From Desulfuromonadales bacterium (GTDB lineage Bacteria; Desulfobacterota; Desulfuromonadia; Desulfuromonadales; Geopsychrobacteraceae), in the NCBI GenBank assembly GCA_016931615.1, contig JAFGEL010000006.1, positions 1-64,000 of the forward strand: 64,000 bases of DNA, given 5' to 3'. Shown piece by piece: positions 30,581 through 39,493 of this stretch (positions are counted from its first letter, which is position 1; each line of letters starts with the position of its first letter). Position numbers and translations under genes: made by a program. The notes under the pieces were generated by a model. The model had not been told where the DNA came from. It saw only the letters and a program-made list of their open reading frames with translations, and ran no database searches.

Positions 30581-31468
30581 ATGTATTTTTTTGCTTATGA
30601 AGAACCGGTTTTCCGCCCGCCGTCCGAAGCCCGCTCGCTGATTCTGCAGATCACCGTCGGCTGTAGTCAGAATCAGTGTCTTTTCTGCGGAATGTACAAA
30701 ATGAAGCAATTCCGAATTCGGCCGGTCAGCGATATCGCCCGGGAGCTGAAACAGATTCCGCAACTTCACCGCCGTCAGATCAGGCGGGTTTTTCTGGCCG
30801 ATGGAGATGCACTGGTCTACCCGCAGAAGGGGTTGGTGGAGATCCTTGATCTGATCGCCGAATATTGTCCCCAAGTAACCCGTGTTGGAGCCTATGCTTC
30901 ACCCCGAAGTCTGACGACAAAAAACTCCGAAGAACTAGAGCTGCTGCGGGAAAAAAAATTAGCAATCCTCTATTTCGGGCTTGAAAGCGGCGATCCCGAT
31001 ACCCTGGAGAACACGCACAAGGGCTTTCATCCCCAGCAGATGCTGGACTTATGTCAGACGGCGCAGTCCGTTGGTATGAAGCTGTCAATCACGGCGATTC
31101 TCGGCCTGGCCGGACGCCGGCGCAGCTATGAACATGCCGTCGCTACGGCGCAATGGATCAATAGTTTATCGCCGGCTTACTTTTCCCTGTTGACTATGTT
31201 CCGCCGACATAACGACATATATTTTGAGCTGATTGAACCGTTGACCAACGGTGAGACGATCGCTGAGGCTGTCCAGATCGTCGAACATCTGAACCCGCAA
31301 AAGACGCTGCTGCGCTCCAATCATGCTTCAAATATCCTTAACCTGTCCGGGAGTTACCCCGAAGATCGGAAAAAACTGATTAATCAGGCCCGGGTGGCAT
31401 TGACAATAGCACGGCAACACCCTGAATGGTTTTCCCAGGTTCCTGACTATGGTGAGAGCTACTTTTAA
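30581..31468 (+). CDS. Radical SAM protein
   Basis: 295 aa. [4Fe-4S] motif C28-x4-C33-x2-C36 in TVGCSQNQCLFCGMYK, ADGDAL and YFGLESGDPDTLE motifs of the radical SAM barrel (Elp3/MiaB-like sequence class). Reaction unknown. Co-transcribed with the rhomboid gene. Confidence 0.88.
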   Translation: MYFFAYEEPVFRPPSEARSLILQITVGCSQNQCLFCGMYKMKQFRIRPVSDIARELKQIPQLHRRQIRRVFLADGDALVYPQKGLVEILDLIAEYCPQVTRVGAYASPRSLTTKNSEELELLREKKLAILYFGLESGDPDTLENTHKGFHPQQMLDLCQTAQSVGMKLSITAILGLAGRRRSYEHAVATAQWINSLSPAYFSLLTMFRRHNDIYFELIEPLTNGETIAEAVQIVEHLNPQKTLLRSNHASNILNLSGSYPEDRKKLINQARVALTIARQHPEWFSQVPDYGESYF

Positions 31469-31490
31469 TGGAGAAGAGAGGCGTGAGCAG

Positions 31491-31517
31491 GACAGGGCCT
31501 CGGTGAGAGGCCCTGTC
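31491..31517. terminator. Hairpin between convergent radical SAM gene and ackA
   Basis: Ten-bp perfect stem GACAGGGCCT / AGGCCCTGTC with a 7-base loop, in the 64-bp gap between convergent genes. T-runs are weak on both strands. Confidence 0.55.
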
Positions 31518-31532
31518 GCTTTAAAGAGGGGA

Positions 31533-32798
31533 TTACTTGCGCTGGAAGGTGCTTTCAGCGAAAGAGTACTTGAACTGCATGTGATCGGTGTAGGTTTCTT
31601 CCAGAATAGCGACCACATCCTCGGTGAAAACCAGCTCCTCATCCGTCGGGATGACAAAAACCCGCACCGCTGAGTCAGGCGTGGTAATCATGGTTTCCTG
31701 CTTACGCGTCATGGTCTTGCGGTTTTTTTCCTTGTCCAGTTTGATGCCGATATGCTCCAGATTCTCCAGAGCTTTTTCTCTGATCAGCCAGCCCATTTCA
31801 CCCACACCGGCGGTAAATACCACCGCATCGAGACGGCCCAGGACGGCGCAGTAGGAGCCGATGTACTTTTTCAGCCGGTAGGCTTCGATCTCAAGAGCCA
31901 TGGCGCAACGGGTGTTGCCCGCTTCGGCCGCTTCAATGACATCACGACGGTCGGTGTATTCCCCGGTGATCCCCAGGATACCCGATTTCTTGTTGAGAAT
32001 GCCGTCGATTTCCTTCGGCGTCAGACCTTCGCGCTCCATGATGAATCCCGGAATGGCCGGATCGATATCCCCGCAGCGGGTGCCCATGACCGCGCCTTCA
32101 AGGGGCGTCAACCCCATGGAAGTGTCGACTGACACGCCATTTTTTATAGCGCTGTGAGATACCCCGTTACCGATATGCATGGTAATGATATTGCAGTCCT
32201 TGGGGGCCTTGCCAAGCAGCACCGCCGCTCTTTTTGAAACATACAGGTGGCTGGTTCCGTGAAAGCCGTAGCGGCGGACACCATGTTTTTCATACCACTC
32301 CTGGGGGACCGGGTAGGTGTAGGCATGCTCGGGCATGGTCTGATGGAAGGCCGTATCGAAAATAGCGACGTGAGGGACATCGGGAAGATTGGCCTGAGCC
32401 GCTTCAATCCCGGCTATATTCGGCGGGTTGTGCAGCGGAGCCAGATGCTGGACCTCTTTGATGGCGTCCAGAACGGTCTCATTGATCATCACCGAACGAG
32501 TGAACTTTTCCCCACCATGAACGACCCGATGACCCACGGCGGAAATCTGGTCCATACTTTTGACCACGCCATGGGCTTTGCTGGTGAGAGTTTTGACGAT
32601 CAGTTGGATAGCCACCTTGTGATCCGGGCATTCGTACTCTTCGCGGTAGGTCTCGCGCCCGGGGACTTCGTGAATGATAAAAGAATCGCCGACAGTCACG
32701 CGTTCAACCATCCCCTTGGCAATCACTTCTCTTTTTTTCCAGTCGAACAGTTGATATTTAACCGAGGAACTTCCACAATTCAATGCCAGAATGTCCAT
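31533..32798 (-). CDS. ackA: Acetate kinase
   Basis: 421 aa. Phosphate/nucleotide motifs of the ASKHA fold: LNCGSSSVKYQLF at the N-terminus, HRVVHGGEKF, HIGNGVSHSAI and FTAGVGEMG. Interconverts acetyl phosphate + ADP and acetate + ATP. No phosphotransacetylase gene is adjacent. GGGAG lies 7 bp before the start. Expected to run in the acetate-activation direction in an acetate oxidiser, but direction cannot be read from sequence. Confidence 0.97.
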   Translation of the reverse strand: MDILALNCGSSSVKYQLFDWKKREVIAKGMVERVTVGDSFIIHEVPGRETYREEYECPDHKVAIQLIVKTLTSKAHGVVKSMDQISAVGHRVVHGGEKFTRSVMINETVLDAIKEVQHLAPLHNPPNIAGIEAAQANLPDVPHVAIFDTAFHQTMPEHAYTYPVPQEWYEKHGVRRYGFHGTSHLYVSKRAAVLLGKAPKDCNIITMHIGNGVSHSAIKNGVSVDTSMGLTPLEGAVMGTRCGDIDPAIPGFIMEREGLTPKEIDGILNKKSGILGITGEYTDRRDVIEAAEAGNTRCAMALEIEAYRLKKYIGSYCAVLGRLDAVVFTAGVGEMGWLIREKALENLEHIGIKLDKEKNRKTMTRKQETMITTPDSAVRVFVIPTDEELVFTEDVVAILEETYTDHMQFKYSFAESTFQRK

Positions 32799-33061
32799 TG
32801 TCTTTCTCCCTTGAAATCTTTTAAAAACCGAATTGAAGATAAAAAAACATTGAAATATAATGAGTTATATTGCTGGTCCGACAGTGTCGAAATGGTTAAT
32901 GAAACCTTTTGACGAGGGCCTCAGGCTAGCGTAAATCGGCGTTTTTAAGCAAGGCATTTCTGGTCTGGACAGCGGATTGAAGATCGGTTAGAGTAGTCCC
33001 CGAATTTAACAACCTGCCCGATAAGCGGGCACAAAACTCAATATTCTAGGAGGAAAGAACC

Positions 33062-33232
33062 ATGGCTCATGTAATTTCTGACGAGTGTATCGCTTGTGGT
33101 GCCTGCCAAGCAACTTGCCCTGTCGATGCAATCAGCGAAGGCGATCCCAAGTACAGTATTGACCCGGCAGTCTGCACCGATTGTGGCGCTTGCGTTGATT
33201 CCTGCCCGGTAGATGCCATTTCAGCTGAATAA
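33062..33232 (+). CDS. 2[4Fe-4S] ferredoxin
   Basis: 56 aa, read directly from the sequence. Two clusters: C9-x2-C12-x2-C15-x3-C19-P and C38-x2-C41-x2-C44-x3-C48-P, a clostridial-type bacterial ferredoxin. Carries low-potential electrons, e.g. for pyruvate or 2-oxoglutarate oxidoreductases. Strong ribosome-binding site AGGAGGAAAG. Monocistronic, followed by a terminator; divergent from ackA. Confidence 0.95.
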   Translation: MAHVISDECIACGACQATCPVDAISEGDPKYSIDPAVCTDCGACVDSCPVDAISAE

Positions 33233-33259
33233 TTCAAGCTGTCGGCTAGAGAATAAAAA

Positions 33260-33294
33260 GGCGGTAATGACTGCGGTTGTTGCCGTCTTTTTTT
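33260..33294 (+). terminator. Rho-independent terminator after the ferredoxin gene
   Basis: Eight-bp stem GGCGGTAA / TTGCCGTC (33260-33267 with 33280-33287, two G-T pairs) followed by seven T residues. Confidence 0.8.
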
Positions 33295-33357
33295 GTTTGA
33301 AAAGGGAGTGCGGGTTAGGTAGTACGCTGCAGATTTTTGCGAGGACAGGAGCGGCGG

Positions 33358-34422
33358 TTATTTCGTCGCGGGTTTTGATGCAGTGACTTTGACGCTGAAT
33401 TCGGAGAGGTTTTTAGGCAGGTCTTTGAAAACGATATCAAAGGGGATGGTTTGTCCCTGGTTGACCTTCATGTTGCTGAGATTCTGGCCGAACTGGTTGC
33501 CCATGATTTTTTCCAACTCCTCAAACGAGCGTGCCTGCAGGTCCTCTTCGCTGATTGGATTGCCGCAAAATACCGTTTTTTGCAACAACGGTTTACCATT
33601 CGGGTCAAAGATGACCCCCTTGACCTGAATGGCGGCTCGTGGCTCAGAATAGTTGTTGATCGCCTCTCCGCGAATGAGGAACAGCTCTCCCGCCAGTTCG
33701 TTCTGAATGAATTTCCCCTCCAGGTTGTCTAGAGAGATCTGGCCGGTTTGCACCGGCCGCTCCGTCTGCTGTCCCAGAAGCTGTTGAATCGTCTGATTCA
33801 ACTGATCCGGGCCGTTCATGTAAACCAGCACTCCACCGATGACCAGCAGGGCCAGAATCAACACCAGCAGAATGCGAATGATGCTGGCCAGGGGACTGCT
33901 TTTTTTGGTTTCAGCATGGGTTGAAAGCGGTTTGGATGGTGTATCTTCGGGTTGCTCCGGGGCGAAAGCTGCAGCCACGCTGTCAGCCTCAGCTGAATCT
34001 TGGTCATCATGCTCCAGCTCTTGCTCCGGATCTTCAGCGGCAAACACCTTTTCAATCGGGCTGAGCGTTTCTTCAGGTGTCGCTGAAAAGGAGAAATCTT
34101 CATCATCCGGCTGTGCGTCAAAAGCAAAGTCTTCGTCATCCGCTTTGGGGCTGTCGAGGTGCTGAAAATTTTCGTAACTGAAATCGGAATCTTCGGTTCC
34201 TGATAACGGGGCTTCCTCTGCGTTTGCATGAAGGGGCTGTTCTTCGGGCTGGTCAACAGGCGGTGAAGCTTCAAAGACCGCTTCGGCAGGTTGAAGCTCT
34301 TCGGATTTTTCAACATAGAAAACGTGTTGGCAGCGGGCACAACGCACCCGGGAGCCACCGTCGGGGATGCGTTCTGCTTTGACATTAAATTTGGTCGAAC
34401 ACTCGGGACAGACAATAATCAT
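33358..34422 (-). CDS. MJ0042 zinc-finger / DUF3426 membrane protein
   Basis: 354 aa. N-terminal MJ0042-type zinc ribbon C5-x2-C8 and C28-x2-C31; a long acidic Glu/Asp/Pro-rich linker (about 40-180); one transmembrane helix (about 188-208, IIRILLVLILALLVIGG); C-terminal DUF3426 domain ending in NLSEFSVKVTAS. The layout suggests a cytoplasmic zinc ribbon tethered to an extracytoplasmic domain. Function not known. Lies downstream of hpt on the same strand. Confidence 0.85.
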   Translation of the reverse strand: MIIVCPECSTKFNVKAERIPDGGSRVRCARCQHVFYVEKSEELQPAEAVFEASPPVDQPEEQPLHANAEEAPLSGTEDSDFSYENFQHLDSPKADDEDFAFDAQPDDEDFSFSATPEETLSPIEKVFAAEDPEQELEHDDQDSAEADSVAAAFAPEQPEDTPSKPLSTHAETKKSSPLASIIRILLVLILALLVIGGVLVYMNGPDQLNQTIQQLLGQQTERPVQTGQISLDNLEGKFIQNELAGELFLIRGEAINNYSEPRAAIQVKGVIFDPNGKPLLQKTVFCGNPISEEDLQARSFEELEKIMGNQFGQNLSNMKVNQGQTIPFDIVFKDLPKNLSEFSVKVTASKPATK

Positions 34423-34540
34423 CAGGCGCTCTCCTTGGTCAGGGTTGTGACATCTGCGTTAAATGGTGCTTATCGACTTCGAGCTGTTCAATCTTTACCG
34501 TCAAGATTCATGAACTGCGCCCCCCTCACGAAACGACTGG

Positions 34541-35068
34541 TCAAACCCCTTCAACCAGATAGATATCCGGCAGGTTGCGATATTTTTCATCGTGATCAAG
34601 GCCATAGCCGATGATAAATCCGTCATCCATGCTGATGCCGATGTAATCAGCGTCGATTTGGACTTCCCGGCGAGCGGTCTTGTCGATCAGGGTACAGATT
34701 TTCAATGACTTCGGTTCTTGCAGTAGCAACTTGTTGTACAGACACTCCAGAGTATAGCCACTGTCGACAATATCTTCGACGATAATGACATTGCGGCCAC
34801 GAATCGGCATTTCAAGCTCTTTGCGGAATTCGATAATCCCCGATGTCTGGGTCTCCGACCCGTAACTGGCCAGACGCACAAAATCCACCACCGAGGGGAT
34901 TTCAATCTCCCTGATCAGATCGGCAATAAATAAAAAAGAGCCTTTTAAGACTCCGACCAGCATGACTTCCTGACCTTGAAAATCACGACTGATTTCCCGG
35001 CCGAGACGTTTGATTTCTGCAGCTATTTTTTCACGTGAAAAAAGAATTCTGCGGTTATAGTCCGCCAT
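34541..35068 (-). CDS. hpt: Hypoxanthine phosphoribosyltransferase
   Basis: 175 aa. PRPP-binding motif VIIVEDIVDSGYTL, VGVLKGSFLFIADLIR near the N-terminus, and C-terminal DDGFIIGYGLDHDEKYRNLPDI typical of bacterial Hpt. Salvages hypoxanthine (and guanine) to the monophosphate. Confidence 0.96.
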   Translation of the reverse strand: MADYNRRILFSREKIAAEIKRLGREISRDFQGQEVMLVGVLKGSFLFIADLIREIEIPSVVDFVRLASYGSETQTSGIIEFRKELEMPIRGRNVIIVEDIVDSGYTLECLYNKLLLQEPKSLKICTLIDKTARREVQIDADYIGISMDDGFIIGYGLDHDEKYRNLPDIYLVEGV

Positions 35069-35230
35069 AATTTGAGGTGCTCCCGGTTGGTATGATTTGA
35101 CAGCAATCTATAGCAGGAAGAAAGTCGCCCTGTCAATTGAAAGGAATTCGGATGTGGGTGTTTTAGCTGAGAAAATGTGCTATGATTCAAAGTCTTTAGG
35201 TTTTTGTTGTCCACAGGATAGGTTAGCTCT

Positions 35231-35920
35231 ATGCAGCGCTTTATGATGTTGTTACTGATGTTCGGGGGGGTGTTCCTGTGTGGTTCCGCGTGGGCGGCGC
35301 CATTACTGGTTACCGAGAACACAGTGCATGATTTTGGTCAGATCCTCCAGGGGGATCAGCTTGAATACACTTTTCGCTTTCAGAATGGCGGCGATGAGGT
35401 GCTGGACATCAAGCATCTGCGCAGCTCCTGTGGATGTACTGCAGCTCTGCTGTCGGCGCACCGGATTGCCCCCGGGCTGGTCGGCGAACTGAAGATCAGG
35501 TTCGACTCACAAGGTTTTCGTGGCCAGGTCCAGAAAATGGTCACATTTGATACCAACGATCCTCAGCACGGCAGCATTAATTTCACTCTGCGCGGTCTGG
35601 TCAAGGTCCAGCTCTTCATTGAGCCGCAGAGCATCAACTGGGGGCGGGTTTCCCGTTCTGATCAGCTGACCCGGGTTCTGAGGATTGTCAATGAATCAGC
35701 GCAGACGGTTGTTTTTCAGCCACCACAGGTCACCTCAGCCGATCTACAGGCAACGCTTTCAAGGTTATCACTGCCGGCCGGAGAAACGGCAATCCTGGAA
35801 GTAACCGCCAATTTCCCCGATCTGAAAAAACGTCTGGCGGGATATGTTATACTTCACAGCAATTTCCCTTCGGTACCTCAGCTGAAAGTACCTGTTTCGG
35901 CACGTTTGTTGACGCAATAA
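35231..35920 (+). CDS. DUF1573 domain protein, exported
   Basis: 229 aa. Sec signal peptide (about 1-23, cleavage near AWA-A). DUF1573 core: HDFGQILQGDQLEYTFRFQN, SSCGCT and PGLVGELKIRFDS, an Ig-like beta sandwich related to ASH/MSP domains. Function unknown. Thirty bp before the Rieske gene and same strand, so possibly part of the cytochrome operon. Confidence 0.85.
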   Translation: MQRFMMLLLMFGGVFLCGSAWAAPLLVTENTVHDFGQILQGDQLEYTFRFQNGGDEVLDIKHLRSSCGCTAALLSAHRIAPGLVGELKIRFDSQGFRGQVQKMVTFDTNDPQHGSINFTLRGLVKVQLFIEPQSINWGRVSRSDQLTRVLRIVNESAQTVVFQPPQVTSADLQATLSRLSLPAGETAILEVTANFPDLKKRLAGYVILHSNFPSVPQLKVPVSARLLTQ

Positions 35921-35950
35921 ATTCAAGTTATCATCGTCCAAGGAGCTTTT

Positions 35951-36385
35951 ATGAGTGACATCAGCGAAAACTCATCGCAACGGAGGACTTTTCTCGGCAT
36001 CATCCTGGGGGCCATCGGGGCCGTCATCGCCGGGGCCTTCAGCTGGCCGTTGTTCCGCTTTCTTTCACCCATCAAGAAAAGTGGAGAGGCGGGTCAGGTC
36101 AAGATTCCCAGGCAGCAGGTCCAGGTCGGGGGCGCACACTTTTTTTCCTTCCAGGGGCGTCCCGCGGTATTGCTGCAGCCTCAGGCCGGTGAGTTTGTCG
36201 CCTTGAGTGCGGTCTGTACCCACCTTGGCTGTATCGTCAAGTGGGTTGGCGACAAGCAGGAGTTCCTCTGCCCCTGCCATGCCGGGCGATTTTCCCCGGC
36301 AGGCCAGGTCCTTGGAGGCCCACCCCCGGAACCTCTAAACACCTACACGGTTGCCGTTGACGGCGATGATATCCTGATCAGTTGA
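35951..36385 (+). CDS. Rieske [2Fe-2S] protein of a quinol:cytochrome c module
   Basis: 144 aa. Twin-arginine signal-anchor SSQRRTFLGIILG (RR at 11-12), then the cluster-binding motifs CTHLGC (89-94) and CPCHAG (107-112). Accepts electrons from quinol bound at cytochrome b. Followed directly by cytochrome b. Located on the periplasmic side, anchored by its N-terminal helix. Confidence 0.93.
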   Translation: MSDISENSSQRRTFLGIILGAIGAVIAGAFSWPLFRFLSPIKKSGEAGQVKIPRQQVQVGGAHFFSFQGRPAVLLQPQAGEFVALSAVCTHLGCIVKWVGDKQEFLCPCHAGRFSPAGQVLGGPPPEPLNTYTVAVDGDDILIS

Positions 36386-36396
36386 GGAGGCTGGGT

Positions 36397-37497
36397 ATGA
36401 ATTTAGCGAAAGAAGCAATGGACTGGTTGGATCGCCGTCTTGGTGTCAGTGACTTAATCCACAGCAACATGGGTGGTTACCTGCTGCCGCGTAATATCAA
36501 CATCTGGTATACCCTCGGGGCCGTATTGATGGCGATGTTCGGCCTGCAGTTTCTGACCGGTATTGTTCTGCTGGTCTACTACGTTCCGCATACGGAAAAA
36601 GCCTTTGCCAGCGTCACTATGATCATGAACGAAGTGCCTTACGGCTGGTTGCTGCGCTATCTGCATGTGGTCGGATCAAACCTGATCATGGTCTTTCTGC
36701 TGTTGCATCTGCTCTCTGTCCTGTTTATGGGCAGCTATAAAAGACCACGTGAATTGACCTGGCTGTCCGGTTTCGGCCTGTTGAATCTGGGTTTCGCGTT
36801 CTGTCTGACCGGCTATCTGCTGCCCTGGAGCCAGCTGTCATTCTGGGCGACGACCGTCGCCACCGATGCTGCCGGGGCGATACCGGTTGTCGGAGATTAT
36901 CTGGTGGCTTTCCTGCGCGGCGGACCGAGCGTCGGTGAAGCGACCCTAGGCCGCTTTTTCGCTCTGCATGTTATGGGTTTGCCTATGGCTTTTCTCGGGC
37001 TTGTCGGCTTTCATCTTTTCTGTGTTCGCCGCATCGGCATCTCGAGCCCACCGTTCGGTGAGGACTATCAGCCGACAGCGCTAACTCAGCATTTTCACCA
37101 CGAAGAGCATCCCGGTGGGGTTCCTTTCCACCCCAATTACACCATCAAAGATCTGTCAATGGTCTTCTTTGCCCTGGCGGCTCTGGTGGCCATAACCTTC
37201 TATGCACCCTGGTTATTTATTCCCCTCGATGCTCTCGACCCGGCCGATCCATTCACTACACCTGAGCATATCAAGCCCGAATGGTATTTTCTCTGGGCTT
37301 ATCAGACTCTCAAGATTTTTCCCAGTGAACTGCTTGGATTGGCCTCTCAGGGGGCCGCGATGGGTTTTCTGGCCATCCTGCCTTTCCTTGACCGCAGTCC
37401 GGAGCGACGACCCGGAAAACGTCCGATATTTGTCGCCCTGTATCTTCTGGGGATCCTGCTTTTTGTCGGTTTGTCGATCTGGGGGCATTACTCATGA
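36397..37497 (+). CDS. Cytochrome b (b6 and subunit IV fused)
   Basis: 366 aa from the ATG at 36397, 6 bp after GAGGAGG. Four haem-ligating histidines at about 90, 104, 191 and 206; 14 residues separate the last two, as in b6-type proteins. KPEWYF (about 293-298) marks the Qo site in the subunit-IV part. About eight membrane helices. Oxidises quinol together with the Rieske protein. The next gene overlaps by 4 bp. Confidence 0.93.
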   Translation: MNLAKEAMDWLDRRLGVSDLIHSNMGGYLLPRNINIWYTLGAVLMAMFGLQFLTGIVLLVYYVPHTEKAFASVTMIMNEVPYGWLLRYLHVVGSNLIMVFLLLHLLSVLFMGSYKRPRELTWLSGFGLLNLGFAFCLTGYLLPWSQLSFWATTVATDAAGAIPVVGDYLVAFLRGGPSVGEATLGRFFALHVMGLPMAFLGLVGFHLFCVRRIGISSPPFGEDYQPTALTQHFHHEEHPGGVPFHPNYTIKDLSMVFFALAALVAITFYAPWLFIPLDALDPADPFTTPEHIKPEWYFLWAYQTLKIFPSELLGLASQGAAMGFLAILPFLDRSPERRPGKRPIFVALYLLGILLFVGLSIWGHYS

Positions 37498-38303
37498 AAA
37501 TATTACATTCCCTTTACGGTTTGATTGTCCTGATTCTTTTCAGTCTCTTGCTCACCGGATCCTTGGCTGTCGCTGCTGAAGAGACTGTCTGTATTCAGTG
37601 TCATGGCGGTCTCGACGGGCATCTCGGTGAACCGGTTGCCCAATGGCGAACCAGTGTTCATGCTGCCAATGGTATATCCTGTCACGACTGCCACGGTGGC
37701 GACCCGACCGATTTTGAAATGGCCATGTCACCTGAGCGTGGGTTCATCGGTGTCCCTGAGTACGCAGGGGTCCCTGATTTCTGTGGCCGTTGTCATGTCG
37801 GGGTGAAAGAGGATTACCTGGCCAGTGCCCATGGTCAGGCTCTTGAGGTCGGGGGGCCGAATTGTGTGACGTGCCATGAAAATCATGCCATTCAACTCGC
37901 CTCTATTGATTTGATTAACGAAAATACCTGTTCAATGTGCCATGACTATGAACGCGCGGCGCGGGTCAAGAATGAGATCAGTTCCACCGAAGCTTCACTG
38001 ACGAAGCTTGAGGCTTCCGTTGCCGCACTGCATCGGGTCGGGATTGATACTCAGCGCCTCAAGGAAGAGCTGTTTGCTTCACGCAACGCGTTTCGAAGGC
38101 TTTTCCACACCGTCAACATCGAAAAGATCAAGAGTCAGACAGCTCAATTCGATCAGGATCTCAGTGAGACCAAAGCGACCATCAGTGATTATGAGAACCG
38201 GCTGGGGCAACGCAAGCTTATCGGCGGAGTTTTTGTCGCTCTGCTGGTTTTGGGGGGGATTGTTGCCCTGCTGATTCGGCGTACTTATCAGAATAAAGAA
38301 TAA
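37494..38303 (+). CDS. Membrane-anchored pentaheme c-type cytochrome
   Basis: 269 aa. Signal peptide 1-27; five CxxCH haem sites (C33, C63, C97, C124, C146); a predicted coiled coil (about 155-235); C-terminal membrane anchor (about 240-262). It takes the place of cytochrome c1 or f in this bc-type operon and probably passes electrons to other periplasmic cytochromes. ATGA overlap with the cytochrome b gene. The low haem spacing and CxxCH pattern resemble NrfH/c3-like small multihaem domains, but no family is certain. Confidence 0.9.
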   Translation: MKILHSLYGLIVLILFSLLLTGSLAVAAEETVCIQCHGGLDGHLGEPVAQWRTSVHAANGISCHDCHGGDPTDFEMAMSPERGFIGVPEYAGVPDFCGRCHVGVKEDYLASAHGQALEVGGPNCVTCHENHAIQLASIDLINENTCSMCHDYERAARVKNEISSTEASLTKLEASVAALHRVGIDTQRLKEELFASRNAFRRLFHTVNIEKIKSQTAQFDQDLSETKATISDYENRLGQRKLIGGVFVALLVLGGIVALLIRRTYQNKE

Positions 38304-38330
38304 GCCTGAGCTTTATGATTCGATTTTATG

Positions 38331-38364
38331 GCGACAGATCAGATCTGATCTGTCGCTTTTTTTT
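38331..38364 (+). terminator. Rho-independent terminator of the bc-type operon
   Basis: Perfect 26-bp palindrome starting GCGACAGATCAGA (38331-38356) followed by eight T residues. Confidence 0.92.
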
Positions 38365-38454
38365 AATGCAATCCTAACCTGAAACTGATCTGTTTCTCAT
38401 CAACCTGAGTGACCCTCTGCGATGTTAAATCTGCACAAACATATTGGAGGTTTC

Positions 38455-38700
38455 GTGGAAAACTCAGCTGTCTCAATTTCAACTCTTCAGAGATGTCCTT
38501 TATCACCGACTGAAAGAGCCTGTCCTTTCTATAAGACGACCGACAATCGCTGTAAAATCAGCCGACTTCAAGTTTATGAGAAAAGACATCACTTCTGTAG
38601 ATCGGAAGACTATGATGGTTGCCCAACCTACCTGGGCTATATGTTGCGGCACACCAGTCCGCTGCGTAGTGACCATGACTGGCTGGACTCAAAAGTCTGA
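38455..38700 (+). CDS. Cysteine-rich mini-protein
   Basis: 81 aa from GTG 38455, just after GGAGGT; an ATG at 38422 has no ribosome-binding site. Cysteines are spaced as CPLS, ACPFY, RCK, FCRSEDYDGCP. The FCxxxxxxxCPTYLGY ending is reminiscent of short Cys-motif proteins seen in Geobacter-type genomes. Metal or Fe-S binding is a guess. Converges on the small gene at 38704-38871 with a 3-bp gap. Confidence 0.6.
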   Translation: MENSAVSISTLQRCPLSPTERACPFYKTTDNRCKISRLQVYEKRHHFCRSEDYDGCPTYLGYMLRHTSPLRSDHDWLDSKV

Positions 38701-38703
38701 AAT

Positions 38704-38871
38704 TCAATCACCCTCAAGATTGCGCTGAATTCTGCGGGCGATAAACAGTCCGATCGAAGACCCCACAACGCCTGCCAGGTAAGATCCCATCAGGCCACCG
38801 GGCCTGCCAAGCCACCAGCCAAGGGCTCCACCTGATGACACCGTCACAAAAAGTATGAGCGGTCGTAACAT
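38704..38871 (-). CDS. Small glycine-rich membrane protein
   Basis: 55 aa, read directly from the sequence: starts MLRPLILFVTVSSGGALGWW and ends IARRIQRNLEGD. Two hydrophobic helices rich in glycine (GALGWWLG, GVVGSSIGLFIARR), a glycine-zipper type arrangement. GAGGAA lies 6 bp before the ATG. Function unknown; distantly like AtpZ/AtpI-type small membrane proteins but too short to assign. Confidence 0.7.
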   Translation of the reverse strand: MLRPLILFVTVSSGGALGWWLGRPGGLMGSYLAGVVGSSIGLFIARRIQRNLEGD

Positions 38872-38971
38872 TGCTGTTCCTCAAATGAAAATATGACAAA
38901 AACTTATACCAGATACTCCAGTTGGATCAATGGTTTCGTCAGGAATGAAGACCAATGAGCCGCTTTATAAG

Positions 38972-39000
38972 TTGCATTTTCGCGCTGCATGACGTATATA
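38972..39000 (+). promoter_or_regulatory. Promoter of tRNA-Arg
   Basis: TTGCAT at 38972-38977, 17-bp spacer, TATATA at 38995-39000; the tRNA 5' end is 11 bp further on, a usual distance for a stable-RNA promoter. Confidence 0.65.
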
Positions 39001-39011
39001 CTACAGCCCGT

Positions 39012-39089
<78 letters not shown>

Positions 39090-39309
39090 TAAAATCAAAG
39101 GGTTTCTCTTTCGTCACGTCCAGCGTGATGAATGTCGCTGAGAGTCCCTCATCTCGTAGCCGAACGGCCAGTTCCTCGCCATCTTGAGCCAGGATATCGG
39201 CGATATAGACATGGGCCCCTTTGTGAGCCAGCTGACAGACAATGCTGGCGCCCAATCCCCGGGCCCCGCCTGTTACACAGGCAATGAAGCCTTTCAGTTC
39301 TTCTGCCAT
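39090..39309 (-). pseudogene. Short-chain dehydrogenase/reductase, N-terminal fragment
   Basis: About 70 codons remain with an intact ribosome-binding site (AGGAG) and start. The SDR nucleotide motif TGGARGLG and a following IADI acidic turn are present; homology ends at about FITLDVT and the frame runs into the antisense of tRNA-Arg. A full SDR is about 250 aa, so the catalytic Tyr-x3-Lys part is lost. It marks the left edge of the island. Confidence 0.8.
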
Positions 39310-39493
39310 AATATTCTCCTGAATTGGTCCTCTAGTGAGATCTCGGAGCAGCTCAGCACGTCTTCAGAGCTCCGATATGGTTGATTGCGTCGTTTGCGTC
39401 TAAGTATGAGGTTTCTGCGCCGAACTGAAACAGATCGTGAACGATTTGAATAAACGACCAAAGCCAGTTATGTTCGCATCGCCCTGTAAGAGG

